Shown: piece after piece, positions 1-4,619 of the stretch
Layout of the letters: every line of letters starts with the position of its first letter
Position numbering within the stretch: the stretch's first letter is position 1
From: an uncultured Alistipes sp.
GTDB lineage: Bacteria; Bacteroidota; Bacteroidia; Bacteroidales; Rikenellaceae
DNA length: 6,548 bases
Assembly: GCA_947178455.1 (NCBI GenBank)
Contig: CAMWYI010000098.1
Coordinates: forward strand, 1 to 6,548
Reading direction: 5' to 3'
Position numbers and translations under genes: made by a program
Notes under the pieces: generated by a model
Seen by the model: only the letters and a program-made list of their open reading frames with translations
Database searches by the model: none
Told to the model about the DNA's origin: nothing

Positions 1-609
1 CTCAATTTCCCGCCCGAACACCCCGCCCGCGACATGCAGGACACCTTTTTCATCGAGAAAGACCCCGACATCCTGTTGCGGACGCACACTTCGTCGATTC
101 AGGTGCGCATGATGGAGCATCAGAAACCGCCTATCCGCGTCATCTGTCCGGGCCGCGTCTTCCGCAACGAGGCTATTTCCTATCGCGCGCACTGCATTTT
201 TCATCAAATCGAGGGGCTTTATATCGACGAGGGAGTATCGTTCGCCGACCTGAAACAATCGCTGCTCTACTTTGCCAAAGAGATTTTCGGCGAGCAAACG
301 GCTATCCGCATGCGTCCCTCCTACTTTCCGTTCACCGAACCGTCGGCGGAGGTCGACGTGTCGTGCAACCTCTGCGGCGGCAAGGGGTGCGCCGTATGCA
401 AGGGCACGGGCTGGCTCGAAATCATGGGCTGCGGCATGGTCGACCCCAATGTGCTGTCGGCCAACGGCATAGACCCCCAAAAGTATTCGGGCTTCGCGTT
501 CGGCATGGGTATTGAACGCATTGCGATGCTGAAATACGGCGTGAAAGACCTGCGACTCTATTTCGAAAACGACGTCCGCTTCCTCCGCCAATTTTCATTA
601 GCGCAATAG
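1..609 (+). CDS. pheS: Phenylalanyl-tRNA synthetase alpha subunit, C-terminal part (5' end outside window)
   Basis: This is the catalytic subunit of the alpha2beta2 enzyme that charges tRNA-Phe with phenylalanine in the cytoplasm. The reading frame is open from base 1 (LNFPPEHPARDMQDTFF), so the gene begins upstream; 202 residues are visible, roughly the C-terminal 60% of a usual 340-residue PheS. Class II motif 2 is GRVFRNE (from base 151) followed by HQIEGLYID, and motif 3 is GFAFGMGIERIAML (490-531). A CxxC-x4-CxxC cluster (364-399) precedes GCGMVDPNVL; I recall it as usual in Bacteroidales PheS, and it may bind zinc. The last codons and the TAG stop lie in a dispersed repeat (592-643), so the tail SLAQ is probably repeat-derived. 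No pheT follows directly. Identity is certain from the motifs. Confidence 0.97.
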   Translation, partial: LNFPPEHPARDMQDTFFIEKDPDILLRTHTSSIQVRMMEHQKPPIRVICPGRVFRNEAISYRAHCIFHQIEGLYIDEGVSFADLKQSLLYFAKEIFGEQTAIRMRPSYFPFTEPSAEVDVSCNLCGGKGCAVCKGTGWLEIMGCGMVDPNVLSANGIDPQKYSGFAFGMGIERIAMLKYGVKDLRLYFENDVRFLRQFSLAQ

Positions 610-643
610 ACCGTCGGGAAGTTTTCAGGGTGGTTCCTGCGCC
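592..643 (+). repeat. Dispersed repeat body overlapping the pheS stop codon
   Basis: TTTTCATTAGCGC, an ATAGACCGTCGG stretch and a closing GGTTCCTGCGCC (632-643) match the body at 4111-4151, which has GCGCGATAGACGGTCGG and the same closing 12-mer. The first 18 bases lie inside the pheS coding region and supply its TAG stop. No TTAAGAA hairpin precedes this copy, so it looks 5'-truncated at the gene end. Confidence 0.75.
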
Positions 644-646
644 CCG

Positions 647-719
647 CCCGCTTAAGAAGCGGGATTTAAGCGCTACGGGCGGTTTGGCGGCTTCGGGAGG
701 TTGGGATGCGCTCTGCCCC
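647..719 (+). repeat. Repeat unit A: TTAAGAA hairpin plus GCGC body, possible pheS terminator
   Basis: The stem CCCGCTT (647-653) pairs perfectly with AAGCGGG (657-663) around an AAG loop and is followed by ATTTAAG. The body starts GCGCTACGGGC (from 670) and ends GCGCTCTGCCCC, parallel to the unit at 3924-3998. The short T tract makes it a modest intrinsic terminator for pheS. It is one of five hairpins in the window that share the loop and differ in stem sequence. Confidence 0.8.
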
Positions 720-731
720 TTTTAATAAATT

Positions 732-780
732 GCGGCCTTTCAGGCCGCGTGGGCCGAAGCCTTAGCCCGCGAAGGCCCGC
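732..780 (+). repeat. GCGGC hairpin plus bulged hairpin module (first copy)
   Basis: GCGGCCT (732-738) pairs with AGGCCGC (742-748) around TTC. Directly after it, GTGGG (749-753) pairs with CCCGC (776-780), including one G-T wobble. Inside that, CCTT (760-763) pairs with AAGG (772-775), with a one-sided bulge of six bases. The same two-hairpin arrangement recurs at 4005-4053 with different paired bases. The module starts 85 bases after the start of unit A. Confidence 0.75.
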
Positions 781-809
781 CGTTGGCGTTCTTCGCAGTC
801 TCCGACCCG

Positions 810-880
810 CCCGTTTAAGAATCGGGTTTTAAGCGCGACCGTTGGTTTCGGTGTTTCCGCCGGTTGTGGTCGTACTACCC
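810..880 (+). repeat. Repeat unit B: TTAAGAA-type hairpin plus GCGC body
   Basis: CCCGTTT (810-816) pairs with AATCGGG (820-826) around AAG, with one T/T mismatch. TTTTAAGCGCGACCG follows (827-841), then a GGTTTCGG / CCGCCGGTTG body. It is preceded by CGCAGTCTCCGACCCGC, which also precedes the hairpin at 4088 as CGCAGTCTTCGACCCGC. It begins 163 bases after unit A; the equivalent pair at 3924 and 4088 is 164 bases apart. Confidence 0.78.
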
Positions 881-893
881 TTAATAAAAATAT

Positions 894-910
894 GCGGCTC
901 TACGAGCCGC
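894..910 (+). repeat. GCGGC hairpin (second copy, isolated)
   Basis: GCGGCTC pairs perfectly with GAGCCGC around a TAC loop. It sits 84 bases after the start of unit B, the same spacing as the GCGGC hairpins after the hairpins at 647 (85) and 3924 (81). It differs from the hairpin at 4005-4021 only in one loop base. No bulged hairpin follows; the next module is an inverted body copy. Confidence 0.72.
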
Positions 911-927
911 AGTTATAAAGCGGCGAT

Positions 928-976
928 GGTGCAGTAACCTCGCGAAGCCGGACGACCGTCCGCCGCGCTAATAAAA
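928..976 (-). repeat. Inverted copy of the repeat body just upstream of the TPR gene
   Basis: Read on the minus strand this is TTTTATTAGCGCGGCGGACG, then GTCGTCCGGC, ending GGTTACTGCACC. Its 41-base body (968 down to 928) matches the body at 4111-4151 at 31 of 41 positions by hand alignment. The leading TTTTATTA, read on the + strand as TAATAAAA, provides most of the A-rich stretch in front of the ATG at 979. With the + strand copy at 592-643 it brackets the spacer as an inverted pair. Confidence 0.68.
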
Positions 977-978
977 AA

Positions 979-2775
979 ATGAAAAAATTTGCGGTCATAT
1001 TGCTTTCGGGGATGCTCTTTTCTTCGGCTTTCGTCGCCGGGAAAGGGCCGCAAACGTCGTTGCCTGCGCCCGATGCCGATTGGCCCGATTCGCTGTACAG
1101 CGTGTGGTATTATACCGAGGGGCTGAAACGCAACGTCATTTCGGGCGATACCGCGCAGGCCCGACGCTTGTTGCTCGAAGCCGTCCGCCTCGATTCGGCC
1201 TATGCTCCCGCTTACTTCGCGCTGGCGTCCGAACGGCTGGCCGCGTCGCCCGACGAAGCGGTCGAAATGGCCCGTCGCGCTTGGCTGCTGGACACGGCGA
1301 ATCTGTGGTATGAACGCAATTACGGACGGATGCTTCTGTCGGCTTCGCGTTTTCCCGAAGCGTTGGAGCGGTACCGCCGCTTGATTGAAAAAGATTCCGA
1401 AGACCCCGACAATTACCGTCTGCTGGCCGCTTTGTACGAGTTGCAGCGCAACCCCTACATGGCCCTTGCGACGCTCGATACAGCCGAAATGCGTTTCGGT
1501 CGCATCCCCTATTTGAGCGCCATGAAACGGCGGCTGCTCATCGCCACCGGCCAGCTTGACAAGGCCATTGCCGAGACCCGCACTGCCGCCGAAGAGGCTC
1601 CCTACGAGTCGGAACACCGCATCGTGCTGGCCGGTCTGTACGGACTGGCCAAAAAGGATTCGCTCGCGCTGGCCGAGTACGCCGCCGTGCTGGCAGCCGA
1701 TTCGACCGATGTCGCCGCGCTGATTTCGCTGTCGGATTTCTACAACGACCGGCGCGATTACCGTTCGCTGCTCACGGTCAACCAGCGGATTTTCCAGTCC
1801 GACGCCCTGCCGCTCGACGAGAAAGTCAAACGTTTCGGGATTTTCACCTCCGACAACCGCTTCTACCGCGAATACTATCCGCAAATCAACGCGCTGGCAG
1901 CGACGCTCGCCGTCCGGTATCCGCACGACCCGCAGGTCGTCGAGCTTTATGCCCAGCACCTCATGCGTTCGGGCGAGTTGGAGCAGGCGTTGGCCTTGTA
2001 CAAACTCCACGCAGACGACGTTCCGCCACAGGAATCTTATTACAAGTGGATTATCGACATCGAGAGCTACCTCCAACGTCCCGATTCGGTCGACCGTTAC
2101 GTCGAACGGGCTTTGCAGCGGTTCCCCGACCGGGCCGATTTCCACATCGCCAAGGGCAACGTCCACATCTACGCCGGCCGGCCCGACGAGGCTATCCGTA
2201 TCTACCGGCAGTCGTTGCGTTATGCCGACAGCGATTCGTTGCGCGGGGCCATTTGGGGGTTGGTCGGCGATGCTCACCACCAGACCGCCGAAGCCGTGCG
2301 GAAACAGGCTGCCGCGAGCGGCACGACCGATGCGCCGCGCATGCGTGCGGCCGTTCGCAAGGCCATGAAATCGTGTTATGCCGCCTACGACCGCAGCCTG
2401 CGTTACGAGGCCGACAATGCGTTGGTGCTCAACAATTACGCCTATTTTCTTGCGCTCGACAGCGCGCACCTCGACCGTGCGCTGGCGATGTCCGAACGCG
2501 CCGTTGCGTTGACCGACAACAACCCCACCTATTTGGACACGCAGGCGTGGGTGTTGTTCCGCTTGGGGCGCATCGACGAGGCCAAACGAATCATGCGCCA
2601 CGCCATTGCATTGGACGCGCGCGGGAGTGCCGAACTGCTCGTCCATTACGGCGACATCCTCCACGCTGCGGGCGAAAACTTCTTGGCCGAAACCTACTGG
2701 CGCAAGGCCCTCGAAAAAGGTTACGATGCCGACTCGATAGCCCGCCGTATCACCCGTATGAAAGAAAACCGCTAA
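979..2775 (+). CDS. Secreted tetratricopeptide-repeat protein
   Basis: This 598-residue protein has a Sec-type signal peptide (MKK, a hydrophobic run at about 5-20, probable cleavage near AFVAGKG) and no lipobox cysteine, so it is probably periplasmic. Helical TPR pairs fill the mature part: about 57-90, 110-173, 321-343, 385-415 and 464-581. The clearest are NPTYLDTQAWVLFRLGRIDEA (515-535) and the following YGDILHAAGENFLAETYW. TPRs are protein-docking surfaces, so it is likely a scaffold, and no catalytic motif is seen. The ATG follows TAATAAAAAA with no Shine-Dalgarno site, as is normal for Bacteroidetes. The next gene starts 20 bases downstream with no terminator between, suggesting co-transcription and a shared envelope role. 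The specific partner is unknown. Confidence 0.93.
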   Translation: MKKFAVILLSGMLFSSAFVAGKGPQTSLPAPDADWPDSLYSVWYYTEGLKRNVISGDTAQARRLLLEAVRLDSAYAPAYFALASERLAASPDEAVEMARRAWLLDTANLWYERNYGRMLLSASRFPEALERYRRLIEKDSEDPDNYRLLAALYELQRNPYMALATLDTAEMRFGRIPYLSAMKRRLLIATGQLDKAIAETRTAAEEAPYESEHRIVLAGLYGLAKKDSLALAEYAAVLAADSTDVAALISLSDFYNDRRDYRSLLTVNQRIFQSDALPLDEKVKRFGIFTSDNRFYREYYPQINALAATLAVRYPHDPQVVELYAQHLMRSGELEQALALYKLHADDVPPQESYYKWIIDIESYLQRPDSVDRYVERALQRFPDRADFHIAKGNVHIYAGRPDEAIRIYRQSLRYADSDSLRGAIWGLVGDAHHQTAEAVRKQAAASGTTDAPRMRAAVRKAMKSCYAAYDRSLRYEADNALVLNNYAYFLALDSAHLDRALAMSERAVALTDNNPTYLDTQAWVLFRLGRIDEAKRIMRHAIALDARGSAELLVHYGDILHAAGENFLAETYWRKALEKGYDADSIARRITRMKENR

Positions 2776-2795
2776 CCTCTCCCCCTGCTTTGCCG

Positions 2796-3932
2796 ATGAA
2801 ACCGCGCCGTTTGCTATCCCTGCTTCCGTTCGTCCTGTTGTTCGCCGTCGTTCCTGCCGTCGTGGCGCAGAACGACCGCAAAATCGCCTTGCAGAAGCAG
2901 GCTATCGCCAATTTGGAACGCAAAATCGCCGAAGAAGAGCAGCAAATCGCCAAACTCCGTGCGGGGCAGAAAAACACGCAGGAGCAGGTCGAACGGTTGA
3001 GCCGCAACCTCGAAAACCGCAACCAGCTGCTTGCCGAGACCGAAGTACAGGCACGCGGATTACGCCGCGAACTGGCCCGCACGGACAGCGTGTCGGGCGA
3101 CCTGAAACGTCAGCTGGACCTCCACCGCGAACAATACGCCGAGATGGTGCGCGACGCCTATCGCAACCACCGGCACCACAATTACCTGATTTATATCTTT
3201 TCGTCGCGGAATTTTCGGGACATCGCCCGCCGCATCGTCACGCTGCGCGAAATGGCCGAAGCCCGCGAGCGCAAAATGACCGAAATCGCGTCGCTCGACA
3301 AGCAAGTGCAGCACCAGAAAACGCAGCTCGAACGGCGCAAAAAATCGGTCGATTCCGTCTCGCAGCAGCTTCGCAACCAGCGGGCGGCGTTGGAACGCGA
3401 CGCCCGCGACGCACGGCTGGCGCTGCGTCAGATGTCGACCCGCGAAAAGGCGGCCCTCCAACGCAAAATGTCGCAGCAGGAGCAGCTGCAAACGGCTATC
3501 GAAACGCTGCGCAAACTGACGAAAGGCAACAAGGCGGGTGCTTCGTTTTCGGCCAAGACTTCGGGCCTGCGCCTGCCGGTGGTGGGCGGAACCGTGAAAC
3601 GCTACAAGGAGAACATGGCCGAAATCGTGGGCCCGCGCAACGCGAAAGTGCAATCCATCTACGAAGGCAAGGTGGTCGATGTCAAGCAAAACCGCATCAC
3701 GGGCAAATACGAGGTCTACGTCGCGCACGGCGAGTACATCACGACCTACTCCAATCTCTCGTCGACGGTCGTGGCAAAGGGGAGCGTCGTTCCGCGCAAC
3801 GGGGTGTTGGGTACGATCGGTTCGGCCATGAATATCCGCACGATGGAGACCGAATACAAAATCGTCTTCGGCATCTACCCACCCGACCCCAACAAAAAAA
3901 TGCTCGCCGCCGACTGCTTCAAACCCCGTTAA
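2796..3932 (+). CDS. EnvC-like murein hydrolase activator: coiled coil plus degenerate LytM (M23) domain
   Basis: This 378-residue protein probably works in the periplasm on peptidoglycan. MKPRRLLSLLPFVLLFAVVPAVVA is a signal peptide with likely cleavage after VVA (24/25). Residues 25-120 and 150-240 are charged, Gln/Glu/Arg-rich coiled coils, split by AYRNHRHHNYLIYIFSSRNF (121-140), the hinge region of EnvC-type proteins. Residues 258-376 are an M23/LytM fold (LRLPVVGGTVKRY, GKVVDV, VAHGEYITTYSNLSS, GTIGSAMN). The zinc ligands are missing: the first His-x3-Asp site reads MAEIVGPRNAKV and the HxH site reads TEYKI. It is therefore more likely an amidase activator than an enzyme. The ATG at 2796 is chosen because it begins the signal peptide; the open frame further upstream overlaps the TPR gene. 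Its TAA stop lies in a terminator hairpin. Confidence 0.93.
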   Translation: MKPRRLLSLLPFVLLFAVVPAVVAQNDRKIALQKQAIANLERKIAEEEQQIAKLRAGQKNTQEQVERLSRNLENRNQLLAETEVQARGLRRELARTDSVSGDLKRQLDLHREQYAEMVRDAYRNHRHHNYLIYIFSSRNFRDIARRIVTLREMAEARERKMTEIASLDKQVQHQKTQLERRKKSVDSVSQQLRNQRAALERDARDARLALRQMSTREKAALQRKMSQQEQLQTAIETLRKLTKGNKAGASFSAKTSGLRLPVVGGTVKRYKENMAEIVGPRNAKVQSIYEGKVVDVKQNRITGKYEVYVAHGEYITTYSNLSSTVVAKGSVVPRNGVLGTIGSAMNIRTMETEYKIVFGIYPPDPNKKMLAADCFKPR

Positions 3933-3944
3933 GAACGGGGTTTT
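3924..3944 (+). terminator. Intrinsic terminator of the TPR/EnvC-like unit, overlapping the stop codon
   Basis: CCCCGTT (3924-3930) pairs perfectly with AACGGGG (3934-3940) around AAG, followed by TTTTATT. The TAA stop (3930-3932) spans the last stem base and the loop, so the final sense codons form the 5' arm. Translating ribosomes would cover the stem, while untranslated RNA would terminate there. Confidence 0.85.
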
Positions 3945-3998
3945 ATTAGCGCTACGGGCTGTCAGTTGGTTTCCGACGGTTGGAAGCGCTCTGACCGT
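3924..3998 (+). repeat. Repeat unit C: TTAAGAA hairpin plus GCGC body
   Basis: The hairpin is followed by TTTTATTAGCGCTACGGGC and a body ending GGTTGGAAGCGCTCTGACCG. Bases 3949-3992 recur as a near-exact inverted copy at 4553-4596 (43 of 44 identical by eye). The layout equals that of unit A at 647-719. Confidence 0.85.
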
Positions 3999-4004
3999 TT
4001 GTTT

Positions 4005-4053
4005 GCGGCTCTATGAGCCGCGCGGGCCGCAGCCTCCGCCAGCGGAGGCCCGC
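4005..4053 (+). repeat. GCGGC hairpin plus bulged hairpin module (third copy)
   Basis: GCGGCTC (4005-4011) pairs with GAGCCGC (4015-4021). Then GCGGG (4022-4026) pairs with CCCGC (4049-4053), and CCTCCGC (4033-4039) pairs with GCGGAGG (4042-4048), with the six-base bulge CCGCAG on one side. Compared with 732-780, both arms of the inner stem have changed together and the bulge position is kept. Confidence 0.78.
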
Positions 4054-4087
4054 TCGTAAACTCGCGACCTCCGCAGTCTTCGACCCG

Positions 4088-4151
4088 CGGCGTTAAGAAC
4101 GCCGTTTTAAGCGCGATAGACGGTCGGCGGGCATCGCACGGTTCCTGCGCC
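4088..4151 (+). repeat. Repeat unit D: TTAAGAA hairpin plus ATAGACGG body
   Basis: CGGCGTT (4088-4094) pairs perfectly with AACGCCG (4098-4104) around AAG, followed by TTTTAAGCGCGATAGACGG and a body that ends with the 12-mer GGTTCCTGCGCC (4140-4151), which is also found at 632-643. It could serve as a back-up terminator behind unit C. After it the composition becomes clearly AT-richer. Confidence 0.8.
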
Positions 4152-4169
4152 GTCGTGGTAGAAAATAAA

Positions 4170-4201
4170 TTTGTATTTCTGCTTGATTTTTCCTACTTTT
4201 G
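4170..4201 (+). promoter_or_regulatory. Bacteroidetes-type promoter for the small RNA locus
   Basis: TTTG (4170-4173) and TACTTTTG (4194-4201, fits TAnnTTTG) are 20 bases apart, which suits the -33/-7 elements used by the Bacteroidetes primary sigma factor. Transcription would start near 4207. No open reading frame of convincing length follows, but a long fold-back and a T-run terminator do. Confidence 0.7.
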
Positions 4202-4206
4202 TAAAA

Positions 4207-4378
4207 ACATATTGAAAGCGCATCGGCTTTTCTTCTTTAACCGAAACTTGGACAATTTCGACGCGAAGAAGGATTCAAGTTGATGCTCACGCTGTTTTTA
4301 GGCGTGGGCATTTCTTCAATCTTCTTTGCGGGCAGTCCAAGGCCTCGGTTAAGGGTTGAGTGATTTGCCCGCTTTTTT
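4207..4378 (+). ncRNA. Candidate structured small RNA, rod-shaped (6S-like architecture)
   Basis: The approximately 172-base transcript would fold on itself along its length. TTAACCGA (4237-4244) pairs with TCGGTTAA (4345-4352), and CTTGGAC (4247-4253) with GTCCAAG (4335-4341). GCGAAGAAGGATT (4263-4275) pairs with AATCTTCTTTGC (4318-4329) with one bulged G, and ATGCTCACGC (4283-4292) with GCGTGGGCAT (4302-4311). AAAGCG (4215-4220) can close the base with CGCTTT (4370-4375), leaving an internal bubble of about 16 bases per side. A T6 run (4373-4378) ends it. A promoter, a long imperfect rod with a bubble, and a length near 180 bases resemble 6S RNA, the regulator that mimics an open promoter and binds RNA polymerase. 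That identity is an inference from shape, since I do not recognise conserved sequence. Hallmarks of tmRNA, RNase P RNA and SRP RNA were looked for and not seen. Confidence 0.65.
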
Positions 4379-4397
4379 ATGCCCATACACGCATAAA

Positions 4398-4510
4398 GCC
4401 GAATCTGCGGAGAATACGTCTAACCTTTTCGCGTCATTCTGATTATCGAGCCGATAATTGCTTCGCCTGAATGACTGAAATTGGTTCTCCGTCGGATTCG
4501 GCCTCTTTTT
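4398..4510 (+). ncRNA. Second rod-shaped fold-back with T-run, function unknown
   Basis: GCCGAATC (4398-4405) pairs with GATTCGGC (4495-4502), GGAGAA (4409-4414) with TTCTCC (4485-4490), and GTCATTC (4433-4439) with GAATGAC (4469-4475). An inner hairpin is ATTATCG (4442-4448) with CGATAAT (4452-4458). The gap between the second and third stems is a lopsided bubble of 18 and 9 bases. CTCTTTTT after the closing stem favours the + strand. No TAnnTTTG box was found just upstream on either strand, so it may be made by read-through from the RNA at 4207, or be a transposon-like inverted repeat or a large terminator. The region 4511-4552 holds nothing I can identify. Confidence 0.38.
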
Positions 4511-4552
4511 GGTGGTAAAAGGTTCCCCAAACCACATGTTATTAAAACGACG

Positions 4553-4619
4553 AGAGCGCTTCCCACCGTCGGAAACCAACTGACAGCCCGTAGCGCTTAA
4601 AACGGCGTTCTTAACGCCG
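4553..4619 (-). repeat. Repeat unit E (minus strand): hairpin, T-run and body; terminator of the FAD dehydrogenase gene
   Basis: On the minus strand CGGCGTT (4619-4613) pairs with AACGCCG (4609-4603) around AAG, followed by TTTTAAGCGCTACGGGC. The hairpin matches unit D and the body (4596-4553) matches unit C, so it is a mixed copy. The hairpin is inside the last codons of the dehydrogenase gene and the TTTTAA tract contains its stop, making this a compact intrinsic terminator. Confidence 0.85.

Noticed and set aside
592..976. Possible CRISPR array because of regularly spaced repeats
   Set aside because: Units differ in stem sequence, the 81-85 base spacing holds other hairpins rather than unique spacers, and one copy is inverted. 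No cas gene is visible.
913..2664. A 583-codon open frame on the minus strand, opposite the TPR gene
   Set aside because: The predicted protein is a low-complexity mix rich in R, V, G, Q and I with no domain, typical of the antisense of a GC-rich gene. The + strand protein has a signal peptide and clear TPRs.
2046..2795. N-terminal extension of the EnvC-like frame upstream of 2796
   Set aside because: This part overlaps the TPR gene in another frame and is Arg/Pro-rich nonsense. The ATG at 2796 begins a clean signal peptide.
3060..3728. A 222-codon minus-strand frame opposite the EnvC-like gene
   Set aside because: It is a shadow of the coiled-coil gene: repetitive FARHL-type text with no domain.
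4207..4510. tmRNA, RNase P RNA or SRP RNA as the identity of the rod structures
   Set aside because: No tRNA-like ends or peptide tag frame, no GAGGAAAGTCC core and no GGAAGCA-type apical loop were found.
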